64,000 nt of DNA. Origin: Protula sp. h YS-2021 (taxonomy: Eukaryota; Annelida; Polychaeta; Sabellida; Serpulidae). Position 1 is the first letter of the stretch. Each line of letters opens with the position of its first letter. Shown in pieces: positions 1-11,539 of this stretch. Position numbers and translations under genes: made by a program. The DNA is taken from the NCBI GenBank assembly GCA_949752745.1, contig OX457026.1, positions 69,868,591-69,932,590 on the forward strand, written 5' to 3'. The notes under the pieces were generated by a model, which saw only the letters and a list, made by a program, of their open reading frames with translations, was not told where the DNA came from and did no database searches.

Positions 1-66
1 AGTACACAATGATTGCTACGCTTAGTCAACAGTGACACTGTGATGAATCACTGCAAGGTTAGATTA

Positions 67-784
67 CAGTAAAACCTCAATTATCCGGACACAGACTGAA
101 CTGAGCTAATTTTCCGGTTTAGCCAGGTGCGCATTGAGAGTCTATAATGCATTATCATCACAATAGTTCGGCTGTTTAAGGAAATTATTATTATTTATTT
201 ATTTATTTATTTATTAACTCCCCCACTCCCACTTGTCACTTCAAACTATGTTTCTGACAATTTCAGCTCCATAATTTCAATTTAGACATTATACAGGGGA
301 ATGTTGCTCGGGATTTGTTTGGAATTGCTTAAAAGAGCAACCCGATTATATCCACGTTAAATATGTTCTTTTATTCGTATAGCAGTGGATTGTTTCAGTT
401 TCTGACAAAATAAACATTGCGTGCTCTGTCACCAAATAATGACGAAAACTATTTAACATCCATTGTATTGTAAATTCTTTTACATTTTCCTGACGCATAA
501 TCCAAAAAAGAGAATGGTTATGATTCTTACATGTGAATTCCCATGATCTAAAACAATGGCATTCACATAATGAGGCACGAATGCTGCTCCCGCTACCAAA
601 TAATAGCAAGCAATGAGTGTTCAGGTACAAAACTACCAGGATTGTATGTAAATATTTTAGGGTTCTTTGTGCAGTAATCCGGTTTATTGAAATTTTTTAT
701 CATGGAAATGAATGGAAAACAAAATCTATCCGGTTTAGCGAGTTGCCCAGTTTGCCAAGAATGTTCAGATCTAAGTTTTTACTG
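67..784. mobile_element. pogo/Tigger-like non-autonomous DNA transposon
   Basis: The element begins CAGTAAAACC just after a TA and ends with GTTTTTACTG just before a TA, so it has short terminal inverted repeats with an apparent TA target duplication (65-66 and 785-786). CCGGTTTAGC-type words recur inverted near both ends. The length (718 bp) and the CAGTA-type termini resemble the element at 45297-46040. No transposase frame is visible. It lies upstream of the first sulfotransferase exon seen, so probably in an intron or in 5' flank. The pogo/Tigger assignment is inferred from the CAGT termini and TA site only. Confidence 0.6.
186..215. repeat. ATTT microsatellite
   Basis: A run of ATT then ATTT units inside the 67-784 element. 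Simple repeat. Confidence 0.8.
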
Positions 785-1033
785 TATTTTGGTTTGACAA
801 GTGTCCTTTTTTTTGTCTTTTAGTTCGAAACACGCTAAAGATTTATTTCAGGATGGGAAATTTTATTCTTTTACCTTCTTTCTTTTCATTTTGAAAATTT
901 CCAGTTTTCACATAATTGCCCGGAGAAGCTATAAAATTAAACATTTGTGAGTTGGAATAGTGGACTTTCCAATCGCCTCCCCCAAAATATTCTAACATGG
1001 CATAGTTAAACTGTTTTCTTCTTTTTTGATCAG

Positions 1034-1218
1034 GCACTCACTGGATCTATGAGATATTAGATATGCTGATAAAGGGCAAAGCATGTCCAGCTGAGCAATT
1101 CAAAATGACCGACTTTCTAGAAGATCGGTGCATAGACGACTTTACTGAACTGAAATCTTTCAAGATTCTCAATACCCACTTAAAAGCAAAATACTTGCCA
1201 TCAAAATTAATTTTAAAG
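1034..1218 (+). CDS. Sulfotransferase exon (PAPS loop and catalytic His)
   Basis: Acceptor AG at 1032-1033, donor GT at 1219-1220. The first two bases complete a glycine codon. It encodes THWIYEIL near the start and ILNTHLKAKYLP near the end, with the family's catalytic histidine in NTHL. It ends on a codon boundary. Confidence 0.88.
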
Positions 1219-3132
1219 GTAAAAGTATTATACCTGTACAACAACTTCAGCTTATGGTTTATTTATATCAAGGTAAAATGAACTCAATTTTTGGATTGTT
1301 TCTGTATTCTGTTCCTTGCCATGAAGTGGAAGCTGCTTTTTAATATAAAAATTTGCGCTTTGTTACTTTAGCACAAGATAATACACATGGCCAGGAATCC
1401 AAAGTCTGTGGCCGTGTCATTCTTCTTTCACACACTCAACAGGAAGCGCAACTGTTACGAAGGGACATTTCATGGCTACTTACCAATATTTTTGGAAGGA
1501 TATTGTAAGGCGGCTTTTGCAAATTTTGAAACAAGCAACAAAAATTTACATACATTCTTTAAATTAAGAATTAAATGGAGGGATACAAGGCAAACATTGA
1601 TTGACTTCAGTGCATTTAAAATAAATGTCACCATGATAACAAACAGCGCACGGAATGAATCTTTGTGTATGCCTTTGTATGTATAGCACGTTTTGTTTTA
1701 TTTTTCTTAAAACCTCTGTTATATCCTCTGCGTATTTTACATTCGCACATTCTTCAATTAGCTTATTCATTGGATTGGCGTTGTTGTATAATTTATCATA
1801 ATTGATAAAACATTGTTTTAGATTTTAATAAATTTTGTGCGTTATAACTGGAAACGTTCGGTTTGAGAAATGAACTTTTAGGCATTCGAGATATACTTTT
1901 GAATTTGAGGTGCATAGCTCTGGCTAGTCTTAATTGAACTAGTTATCGCATGCAGTACGAAATATATTCTCAACATCATCCTTTTGTGATACTTTCATGT
2001 GTTCCATCACTTCTCTTTAATTTAAACTTATTTTTGCCTTCAATTAGTTTCAGTGTATGGAAACTGGTTTGAATACATAAAAGACTGGTGGGATTTGGCC
2101 AAGACGCATCCTAACATTTATACGTTGTTTTATGAGGATTTAAAAAAGGTAAAAACAATTGATTTTAAACCAAAGAATACTAAAGCTGCGTGAAAAATAT
2201 CAGACAATACGCTGATGTATTAGCGAAATTGGCAACATGTGATACTTTAAAGTAGTAGTTCACTTAAAAATTTGTAACAGACAGATGTATAGAAAGTATC
2301 CATATATAAACAGTAACAAAATTTGCCTTGATTCATTTTAAGAATCCAGAAGAGGAAATAGCAAAATTATCCATTTTTCTCGGCTATGATCACAATCCAG
2401 AATTTATATCACAAGTGGCAGCAATGTCGTCTTTTGAAGTGATGAAAGAGGGAATGGGTAAAAGTGAAGAGGTGATGAGGAATGCTAAGGAGGCTTGGAA
2501 ACATAACCAGCATGGCATGCTGCGCACAGGTACCACGCAAAAGACCTTGTCTTTCTCTCTTGTTTTATTATCAGGCTACAGTAAGTGAGCATGGATCCGT
2601 CAAAAGCTGTTTTAAGTTTAATTTAAGAGATAATTTACTACTTGAAATGCTTTTTACAGTAAATCAAAATATTTTGTAATTTAAAAGGGCATGTGATATA
2701 GATAAGATACTCTCATGAACAAATGTCAAGATTCATATAGTTTTTGGTTGCGGCTAAATCATGTGACGTTAGCTTTAGAGTAATTGCCTTTAACATATCA
2801 AACACTTCAAGCCTGTAAGGTTTTGCTAAATGATCTCGGATCCAGCATTATTAATGCATTAAGAAAAAAATTAATTAATGCAAATATGACGTAAATCTTT
2901 TTCTAAATGGTGTTTTGTTAAATTTTATAAGGCTGTTTTAGGTTTGTATATTCTAAATGACACGATAGTCAAGTTTCAGCTAGCTTTACATTAAACATGC
3001 TTCTAATTTATAGGATCCATACAAGATTGGAAAAATTACTTCACAGTTTCCCAAAATGAGATGTTTGACAGAATATACGACAAAGAATTGGAAGATTATC
3101 TCGATTTGAAATCCTTAATAAAGTTCGAGTAG
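1034..3132 (+). CDS. Cytosolic sulfotransferase (SULT family), 3' five exons; 5' exon(s) not found
   Basis: Exons joined in phase: 1034-1218, 1372-1504, 2054-2148, 2343-2529, 3014-3132 (about 238 residues; the family is usually 280-300, so about 50-60 N-terminal residues are missing). Cytosolic SULTs transfer sulfate from PAPS to hydroxyl or amine groups of small molecules such as steroids, phenols and amines. Seen: the end of the PAPS 5'-phosphosulfate loop (GTHW, first G completed across the junction), the catalytic-histidine motif NTHL, the 3'-phosphate site ARNPKSVAVS, the YGNWFEYIKDWW and FYEDLKK blocks, PEEEI..L..FLG, and the C-terminal DWKNYFTV..NE containing the KxxxTVxxxE dimerisation motif. 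Oddity: the RKG PAPS motif reads RTG. All four introns are GT-AG. The preceding exon should end in a codon beginning G; no such exon is visible in bases 1-1033. The subfamily cannot be assigned. Confidence 0.9.
1372..1504 (+). CDS. Sulfotransferase exon (3'-phosphate binding block)
   Basis: Acceptor AG at 1370-1371, donor GT at 1505-1506 (phase 1). It starts HKIIHMARNPKSVAVSFFF; the Arg and Ser that contact the PAPS 3'-phosphate in this family are both present. It ends in FLEGY. Confidence 0.9.
2054..2148 (+). CDS. Sulfotransferase exon (WF..IKDWW / FYEDLKK)
   Basis: Acceptor AG at 2052-2053, donor GT at 2149-2150. The first two bases complete the split codon. It encodes YGNWFEYIKDWWDLAK and ends LFYEDLKK, both standard blocks of the family. 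Confidence 0.88.
2343..2529 (+). CDS. Sulfotransferase exon (NPEEEI...FLG)
   Basis: Acceptor AG at 2341-2342, donor GT at 2530-2531 (phase 1). It begins NPEEEIAKLSIFLG and ends with HGMLRT before a split glycine, giving RTG where most SULTs have RKG. Confidence 0.88.
3014..3132 (+). CDS. Sulfotransferase last exon
   Basis: Acceptor AG at 3012-3013. It encodes SIQDWKNYFTVSQNEMFD and ends LIKFE followed by TAG at 3130-3132. K-N-Y-F-T-V-S-Q-N-E fits the KxxxTVxxxE homodimer motif. Confidence 0.88.
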
Positions 3133-3215
3133 AAAAAGGGTATTGTAGTACATGTCAACAAGACTGATTTCGCTGAAGAGAGCTAGCTTAAACTTGAAGT
3201 TGCACGAAAAAGTAT

Positions 3216-3221
3216 AATAAA
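3216..3221 (+). promoter_or_regulatory. Candidate poly(A) signal AATAAA of the sulfotransferase gene
   Basis: AATAAA lies 84 bases after the stop codon, a normal distance for an animal 3' UTR. No transcript evidence. Confidence 0.55.
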
Positions 3222-3579
3222 AGTTAAAATGCGCAATGAAAGCAAACAAGCACACAAATACTTGAAAATTTATAGTGTGACATTTTAATCATTAGATGTT
3301 TTTGTAGGGGTTGAAATCATTTGTTTGATCTTGAGAGTCCTTAATTATATTCATGCTGCATATCTAATTCTCAGGAAATGGACACTCAACGTTTATGGCA
3401 AAACTAAAATGGACATGAGGTGCATATAAGATGCAGGTGTTTAAACGTGTATTAAATTTGGATTTTTTCACGCAAATTACACATGTAAAAATTTTATTAT
3501 TCTTAAGAAACAGCCTAATACTGCAAGGAAAGTATTAATAAATAAGTATAAATTTATAGTTAAAGCGCTGTGAGCTAAG

Positions 3580-3890
3580 AAAGACAAATGAAACTAGAGA
3601 TGCACTTCGCTTTTCATAAGTGGGGTGATAGACTTGGAAACGAATAAAGGTTTCTACATTTTTAACATTTACATAAAACAAAACTTGTAATGGTTTGATA
3701 CAATTGATATTTATATCAGCCGGATTTTTTGATATCAGCAGAAGTTGAGAGGGGGGAGGGTTGTCGAGGGGGCCCCTTGGTCTTCAAAGTAATGGGGATG
3801 TTCGGCTGAAGACCGCAAACAATTATTCAGAAAAATGGCCTCCAAAAAGCGATTTATTCGAAAGGATGTTCCAGGATACAAACGGAAAAA
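3580..3890. repeat. Dispersed repeat, copy 1 (pair with 6590-6840)
   Basis: Shares ordered blocks with 6590-6840: GCACTTCGC, a GTGATA.A.TTGGAAAC block, TTAACATTTAC...AAACAAAACTT, GGCTGAAGACCGCA, and AAAAAGCGATTTATT.GAAAG. Order and spacing are kept, so these are two diverged copies of one interspersed repeat. No coding content. Confidence 0.65.
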
Positions 3891-4007
3891 ATATTACTGA
3901 GACAAGTCAACAAGTTGGGTCTTTTTTCAGCCGAAAAAACCCTCATGTAGGTGAATAGATATAACCAGAAGTGGAGGAAGCGGGCAACAAAATTAAAAAC
4001 CGTAATA

Positions 4008-4889
4008 CAATGGAACCCGTTCATAACGCCTGGACGCTCTGTATCTGTATCTGAAGTGTCGATATAACCGAAGTCCCAGTCCTGGACTGCGTTTTCCAAG
4101 CTTAACTACGGTTACACTCGTTATTTGCAATATATGGCATTTAATTATTTGTCTTGCACATTTTCTGCAGATTATCGTGAGTTAACAGAAAAACAGAAAC
4201 AAGAGAAAAAACTTTATTTCTCTTCTGTCTAAAATCTCTTCATTAAAACCACGAAGCGAAAACTTTGCAGTTTGTTTGAGACAAGCTGTGAAGTTTATCA
4301 TTTTCAATGTTTTAAAGAATATTGAGCCCCTAAAAATGGGAACATTTTACAAATAAATAAAATTATTCAGAACAGTGCATATGCAAAACAGTGATGGTTA
4401 ATTTTAACGCTTTTCAAGAAGATTATTAATGTACAATTACAGTTTCAATTTCAATAGATGCCACGTGTTTCCAGAGTTGACGCTGCCACCAACTCTATTC
4501 GAACTACCGTTTGAAAATAATCTCTAATGAATGGCAACATGAGTCAGTCATCAAACTTTTAAAACTTAGTTGTGTGAAGAAAAGGGGGCTCTTTAGGGTA
4601 AACGAAAGCTATTCTTACTTTTATTGAAGTCGCTAAGTCCAACGTAACACGTATCATGCAAGGCCGAATTTGCTTAAACAAATGACTGTGTCGCGCTGAG
4701 GTACATTGAAGCTACTCAGAAGCCCTTTATCTAACAACTTGGAACTCAAAATGTATGCCGCTGTATCCGAGAGTCTTTATAGCCAAGGTTTCATAAGGCT
4801 TGTCTAAGTAAAAAATACGGAACTTGACAATCATGTCATTATAACCGAGATGTTGTTATGTGAAATGTAATTATAAACGAGTTCCACTG
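4008..4889. mobile_element. TA-flanked non-autonomous DNA transposon (pogo-like)
   Basis: The left end CAATGGAACCCGTT and the complement of the right end (CAGTGGAACTCGTT) form terminal inverted repeats of about 20 bp. TA at 4006-4007 and 4890-4891 fits a TA target duplication. Length 882 bp, no transposase frame. CAGTGGAACCC-type ends are common in pogo-related elements; the family call is inferred. Confidence 0.6.
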
Positions 4890-5164
4890 TAACATAGACT
4901 GGGTAATCTACGACAGAATTTCAAGATCAAAACGATTTCTTAAAATAAACAACCTACTGTATCAGTTTTTGATAATTTTGTCTTAAAAATAATATCAAAG
5001 CATATATTCGAGAGCAAACAGAAATTATCCCTTTTAACTTTCCCTATCTGTCAACAAAAAGAACAGCCTGCATTCATTTTGTTCATCTCATGCAACACTC
5101 CACATATGTTATACAATAGCGCATTATGCTGGGCCAGCTTTAGCTGCTCATGTACTTTGTCATC

Positions 5165-5930
5165 GACCAGATCCGCGACATTTCGGCTAATGACTGTTGG
5201 GCTAGCGAAGTTTGGGCTAAAATTAGGGCACGACATCTCGGCTAGCGACTTTTGGGCTGACGACATTTCGGCTATATTGCAAAGTGTGACATTTCGGCTA
5301 ATTTGAAAATATTACCATACTTTAAGTAATTCCCGATTCTGAAAGGATCACGCAATTATCAAACAGAATTTTTTATATAACAGCCGGTAATATCTAATCT
5401 CTGGCCATGTGTAAATATTTAATCATTATTTCAAAGACAACTGTATTTAGACCTTATGGTGATACTATCTTGAAAAAGTTTTTGTTCCTTATATTTCCGT
5501 CTCTACTCAGTACTCAGTTTCCCTTTTATCAAGTTTACGATGCAGGGACTAATCCAGTTGATGCAAGTAGGTTTGTATATAGCCAGATATTTTAAACTTT
5601 ACAATGTAATGTCAGTTTGTCTTTATGCCACGATGGATATAATACAGAGTACTAGGGGTAAACCAAAAGCCCTTCTTAATGGATATATGTACAACAAGAA
5701 AAATGTGTTAACTACCCACATAACATGGACTTGCGTTCGTAGAGATGCTACATGCAAAGGTATTTTAAACACAAATGAAAACAACCTAACTAATTTGTAA
5801 TCTACAGCTCAAAGAACCATTAGCCGAAATGTCGCACTTTTCACTTTAGCCGAAATGTCGTTAGCCCAAATGTCGCTAGCCGAAGTGTCTCTATCCGAAT
5901 TGTCGTTAGTCGAAATGTTGGGATATCTTA
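5165..5930. mobile_element. Fold-back element with iterated TCGGCTA heptamers
   Basis: Two inverted arms of about 105-130 bp (roughly 5173-5302 and 5818-5922) each carry repeated CGACATTTCGGCTA or GGGCTA words. About seven copies read forward in the left arm and about six read inverted in the right arm. The roughly 500-bp core has only short chance frames. Long arms made of a subterminal iterated motif are typical of non-autonomous DNA transposons or fold-back elements; the superfamily is not identifiable. Confidence 0.7.
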
Positions 5931-5960
5931 TCGGCCATGTGGATTGTACTTTATATCCAC

Positions 5961-6098
5961 AAAATACAACAGTTAAGGCCTGTGTTCTGTCAAAATTTCC
6001 CGCACACCAGAATGGCTCATGTAAAATTTAAAATACAACAGCTAAGGCCTGTGTTCTGTCAAAATTTCCCGCACACCAGAATGGCTCATGTAAAATTT
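5961..6098. repeat. 69-bp tandem duplication (two near-identical copies)
   Basis: 5961-6029 and 6030-6098 are the same 69-bp unit with about one difference (GTTAAGG versus GCTAAGG). 69 is a multiple of three, so a frame runs through both, but no known protein is recognised. Confidence 0.9.
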
Positions 6099-6589
6099 CG
6101 ACTTTCTAGCTTTTCGATTTTTTGACAGTTGTACGGAAACGATTTATAGAGAAAAAAGAGATACTTCTCTTTTCAATACAGACTTGGTAACACCAGGAAA
6201 CGGAAACCTTCCAAGTGTAATAAAACTGGGCATGGAAACAGCAACGCTCGCAACACACACACGCTATAGCTTCCCACTGCACTTGACCAATGTACCACAG
6301 GGACTCTTTATATTGCGTTTTCTTGAAATGTTGGTTTCAAAGGCAATATTTCAATGTTCTCTTGGCATGCAAAATACAGATGAATTTCATAACAAATTAG
6401 AGCAGGATCAGCTAGCATATAATAAACTAAGGGGTTGAAAGTATTTAAGTGTAAATGGGCTTTAGTTCACTAGATTGCATACCACACGTAGGGGAATATA
6501 TTTTACAGACAGGCTGAATTAAAGAATAAAAAAGATCAAGTAGTCAATAAATTTCAGTATTGAAAAAGAACATGTGTGTACATAAACCT

Positions 6590-6840
6590 AAAAGCAGCTA
6601 GAGCAGCACTTCGCCTCATCTAAGCGAAGTGATACAGTTGGAAACCTTTTTCCATTGTTAACATTTACTCGAAACAAAACTTTTAATACATTAATGCTAT
6701 TGATAGTTTAACGCAATGAACTGGGGATAGTGGTGTTTGGCTGAAGACCGCATGGTATAAAGACCCTCCTAAAACTGATTAATTCAGAAACACCATTCCT
6801 AAAAAGCGATTTATTTGAAAGATCAATTGAAAGGTCACTT
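6590..6840. repeat. Dispersed repeat, copy 2
   Basis: Second copy of the repeat at 3580-3890, with the same block order ending in GGCTGAAGACCGCA and AAAAAGCGATTTATT. Confidence 0.65.
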
Positions 6841-7984
6841 AAGTTTGAGCATTCGAAAAATTCGCTATTTTTTTTATCTGAATAAAGATTTGTGATGAAC
6901 ATATTCAAACATTCCGAAAAAGGAGTGAGAGTGAGGACTAAAGGGGGATTTCAAAATTATAACGTTTTAATTTTAAGGACGTCCTTTTTCATGAATATCT
7001 GCCTTGCTATCATACAAGAGCTAGTGTACTCTATCTAGTCCGCATTGATCTTTCGTACACCAAGCGGCGCGCCATACAACAAACACCGGTTGCAACAGCT
7101 AATCGTTCACCGCTCAGCTAGCTATAAGACCTTTGACCACAGTTACATTTTGTGGTAGCACAAAATTCAAGGAGTGCAATCAAAAGCAGTGCCCATGTGA
7201 ATGTATTATTATGTAACATTTGTGAAGCCAATAAATAAAAGTTATTGCTGTAAAATAATCATAATAGGTTGTATTGTTGTGGGAAAAAATGGGGAAGGAT
7301 TGGCTCGTGTATGCGTAATGAGTTTTAAAAATGAGCAATTTTCAAGAAGAAGTCAAAACTGGGGAGTTTTCCGACCAGCATAGTAAAAAATCCGATCGAA
7401 AGACCCCTATTTTTCTAGTTATTTCTGTCCTACTAAAGGTCTGCTACATCTGATTTTGTGGTTGCTTTAGATCGTGCAATGTTGTGAGGAGTGCCATTTC
7501 AAAATGTCTATGGCCGTAAGGTCACTGATGCTTTAGTATTGGTCATGTGCGGTAGAAACAGCGGCTTTCCAGTGGGATCTAAGTCACACTTTCTAAGTGT
7601 AATCATAATACCATAAGCAAAAACAGTACCTTCTGAATAATTATAATTTATCTATCTCTGTAATTGCTTACTATTTTAGTTTTTTTATATTTTCAACTTG
7701 TGCGATGTCCTTTTATGCTTTTATGCTTATTCTCATAAGAGTATGTTTATTCATTTAGTAACGTTTAGAGTTTGTTTATTCAATCAGTAATGCCACTTCA
7801 GATATGATGGCGTAAGATACAATAATTCAGGAGCGCGCAAATGTTTTAGCGTCTATTAAAAATGAAATATTGATGAAATTTGACTTCATACGTGGTCTGT
7901 TTAACTGGGGGCAGGGATACTTTGACGGAAGGGTGACCATGACATTTTAAGGTTGTCGCTGTTTAGTTGGTGATTCTATATAAT
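6841..7984. other. Non-coding stretch, no feature recognised
   Basis: AT-rich sequence with only short frames lacking any recognisable domain. An ACTTTGACGG block near 7920 resembles one near 63290, suggesting old repeats. Confidence 0.5.
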
Positions 7985-8960
7985 TTTCTTGAGGTCTATA
8001 AAACGTCGCCCACCAGACGTATTTACAACGTCGGATGATAGATGTTGTTTAAACTTATATTTCGACTGCTCTCAAACGTCGAGACATATTTGTTGTCAAT
8101 ACAAAATCGGTAGGGTGCGACGTCTATCCCACGGTGTTACAACCTCACAGTTTACTGGGCAGTTTGCTTAGCATGCTAATGACTACCGTGGTGAGAGCCT
8201 GCCGTTTTGCATCCTAAATAACAATCTTCTAGAGAACATAGTGGCCACCCTTGTAAATAAATTTCAATACGTTTTGTATTAGGTACTCTTATATTTGACA
8301 TAGAACTGCAACACAACCTTAAGATTTAGTATGCATTGCGGTGGGATTGTGACGAAACGTGTCATAGCCAAGGCGTACAAAGGACGGAGCATATAACCAC
8401 ATCAAAACATACCCTGGATAGAACATTTCCAGTACAGAATGTGTCCAGGAAATGAAATGTGTCAAAATGAATTCTGATATAATCTTTGGATCCCCGATCG
8501 AACGTTTTTTGCCATGGCAGCCGAAATTTTCCCACAGCCGAAAGTTCTCTATCCGGATATATAAAAATAAAGTTTGCAAGCACAAGCAGAAGCACGAATT
8601 TCAACTGAGATTTGTAACTCGTGAAAGTTCCATATTTTACGTCCTCATGTTCTTATATTTTGGAAACGACGTGTTATGATTTCCATTTCCAGTGCGCCAT
8701 AACATGATTATGTTTTTGTTTGGTTGTGACTCTGAGGTCTATGCAACGTCAATTATTCGGCGTCCATGTTTTTCGACATTTATTCACCGTGGCACCCAAG
8801 ACTTTGATTAGACGTCGGAAAAAGTGGGATTTTGGTTGCGATCACAAGCAACGTCTAAACAACGTTGTTCAGCCAGCATTTATTCAACGCTGTGTCAAAG
8901 ACGTTGATTAGATGTTGATCTATGGTCGCGACCAGTCACAATTAATTTACAACCAGATTC
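7985..8960 (+). repeat. ACGT-rich dispersed repeat family
   Basis: Contains many ACGTC/ACGTTG words. The block at 8810-8960, with TTAGACGTCGGAAAAAGTG, TTTTGGTTGCGA, AACGTCTAAACAACGTTG and GTCAAAGACGTTGATTAGA, is repeated in diverged form at 32375-32580 (+) and 22400-22600 (-). It is interspersed and non-coding; transposon class unknown. Confidence 0.65.
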
Positions 8961-9514
8961 AATGTTGCCGTTTGGTTTGGTCGATATCACAACCTCCAAC
9001 TGGAGTCGGCTAGACATTGGCATCGGGTGTAAATAACATTAATTAACATGAGGCATTTCCTTATGCCAACACCAATAATGTCATGTGGTATATTCAGCAA
9101 TCTGGGAAAACTCAGCTATTTAATCCCGAACATGCAACCAGTTTTCACAAAACAGCCATTGGCTTACTCGTCACCGCTTTACCTTTAAAATCTATTATTT
9201 CAGAAACGATTTAAAAGGGGGCATTTCTGAGTTATTAAAGACACACTTACTACACATTCGCTATAACATTCTTCTTAAAATACCATTTTTATCAGATTTG
9301 AAGAAAAATGTAGTAAATATAGCCTTTTGCCAATATTAAACAAGCATGGGTGTACATCAGACGCATTTTTTAAAATCTACTTATTTTATTATAAAGTTGA
9401 ACTATTTGGCAGAGGTATTATGCATGTAAACTGGGCAAAACACCACAAGTATCTTTCAAATATCGCTTCAAATGGGACTAAGCCTATCACTATTCCTAAA
9501 GTTTTTCTCTTCGT

Positions 9515-9575
9515 CCCCCTTTTCTTTCTTCTTTTTCTTCTTTTTCTTCTTTTTGTTTGTTTGTTTTTCTTTTTA
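9515..9575. repeat. Polypyrimidine tract (CTT/TTTC rich)
   Basis: Almost uninterrupted T/C, with TTTTTCTTC units then TTTG units. Simple sequence. Confidence 0.8.
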
Positions 9576-9659
9576 GGTGCTTTCCAGAAAACTCCTCCAG
9601 CAATTTTTGACGCAAGAAAAAACGAAATTTGACCCATGTTAATAGGAAGACAAGGTCTC

Positions 9660-9900
9660 GCTGAAACAGCAATTTTTGGCCATCTTGGCCATCAAGGTCA
9701 AGGTCAAATTAAGGTCAAACTAATTTTTTTCCTTTAAAATCGTTTCCAGAAAACTCTTTTTAGACTGTTAGTCAGATACTAATCTTACAATTATTCCGAA
9801 ACCGGTTTGAGACAGAACGATTTTGAGCACATTTTCAACCCTTTGGGGCTAAAAGACGTTACATAAGAGGTATCTCGAAGACATTCACTATCTCCATCAT
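9660..9900 (+). repeat. AGGTCA-rich repeat, single unit related to 60960-61480
   Basis: Contains AAGGTCAAGGTCA and a further AAGGTCA, then GATTTTGAGC..ATTTTCAACCCTTTGGG and ACGTTACATAAGAGGTA. The same blocks appear in the tandem array at 60960-61480. Confidence 0.7.
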
Positions 9901-10810
9901 AACATACCCGATACATGTTCTCTTGTGTTCTTTCTCAAGTGAGTTATTCCACTGTAGAGTGGAATTCAGTCTAGTCTGGACATAAGTTACAAGATGAACA
10001 AGTAAAATGAAAAGCTATGGGATCGTTGTCAAAAAATTTTATTGATAAAAAAGTTCGCGGTCATGGAAGCTCTGTGATTGTTGTTAGGTTCAAGGAACAA
10101 ATACATACAGCCAAAGCCAATATTTAAAAAAGATTCATACCTAAGACAATCAAAACACTTACAGCTCAAAGACTAAAACATTGAAACGTGCAATGTCTCA
10201 ACACCTTAAGAATGCAGGACATTGTTGCAACATGCTCATTTATGACTCCTTGAGGAGAAATACTTTTTAATCTTCAACGATTTAATACACAGAGAAGCAA
10301 ATACCTTTGGCTTTTCTGAATGTATCATATAATTTGTAAAATTATACAGAACATTCAAAATTCACAGCATAGTTATTTAAATAATAAAATTTGTAAAAAG
10401 TTAATTTAAGCACATACGGCATAATTTACAAGAAAGGCCACATAGATTATTTCTGCTTAGAACCATCATCCCAAGATATGTCCCACAGCGATTTCCCACT
10501 AATTCAATAGTCATAGCTATGTCTGCGCTATAAAAGATACCTTTGATTGGTTAAGAGAGTCTTTTATTCGCTTTTCGGTGCATTTAAATACATCTTTGAA
10601 TGGTCTAGCCTGATATAATTTGTGATAGATTTATTTCAATTAGATAATGGAATAAATGTTACATCTAAGGCATATACACATTTCTCTAATCACTTTAGTT
10701 GGATAGAGCTCTTTTTGTTAAAATTTAGACATATATCGAAATGACTCGATATTTAAGTCATTAAAATACGATTCAATAAAGTTTTTCTTAACAAATTATG
10801 TGTTAAAAAC

Positions 10811-10895
<85 letters not shown>

Positions 10896-10897
10896 GG

Positions 10898-10964
<67 letters not shown>

Positions 10965-10966
10965 GC

Positions 10967-11005
<39 letters not shown>
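10811..11005. repeat. (GA)n microsatellite
   Basis: About 195 bp of GA dinucleotides with a few GAAA, GGGA, GATA and GGCTGGA interruptions. The open frames across it encode only RE/SL dipeptide repeats and are not genes. Confidence 0.95.
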
Positions 11006-11213
11006 CTTCGCGTCTTTCGCTATAACTTCAAGCAAAGTTATGATTCTGTGGAATTTCAGAATATGTAAAGAAAACTACACAGTTTGAAAAATTGAAAAGT
11101 AATGCCCCTAATGACTTGAAGACCAGGCTGTAAACTGGAAACGGAAAGTGTATACACGACAGACTGTTTTTCGGAATTTACGCGCATGATCGAGGTCAAA
11201 CACCTACTGACCA

Positions 11214-11260
11214 CAAAAAAAAAATAAATAAATAAATAAAAATAAATAAATAAAAAAAAC
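11214..11260. repeat. A-rich (AAAT)n tract
   Basis: AAATAAAT units in a 45-bp A-rich stretch downstream of the channel gene's stop codon. Confidence 0.8.
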
Positions 11261-11539
11261 ATTTATCATTAAAAATGCACAAGCTTGCATGACTACAGTT
11301 ATATTCTTCTTGTGTGAAAAAAATTACATTTAAGAAACACTAGTAGTAATAACATTACAATAGAAAAAAGATACATTTCTAAAGTGCGGACGGTGTCAGC
11401 TTACATTTTAGCCAGCAATTATTTCATGTCCTAAAGCATATACCGCTCGTTCTTGAATACCTGTCTCATTCCTTCAGGCAAACATCGCAAGTACTAAAGC
11501 AAATTATCCATGTTTTCACACAAAGGAATAACATGGACC

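Noticed and set aside
6184..6438. 84-codon frame without known similarity
   Set aside because: No domain, no supported splice or promoter context, and it lies among repeats.
8319..8604. Minus-strand frames with a signal-peptide-like start
   Set aside because: A short hydrophobic start alone is not enough; no downstream domain and AT-rich context.
10796..11087. Open frames across the GA repeat on both strands
   Set aside because: Pure dinucleotide repeat coding RE or SL; not a gene.
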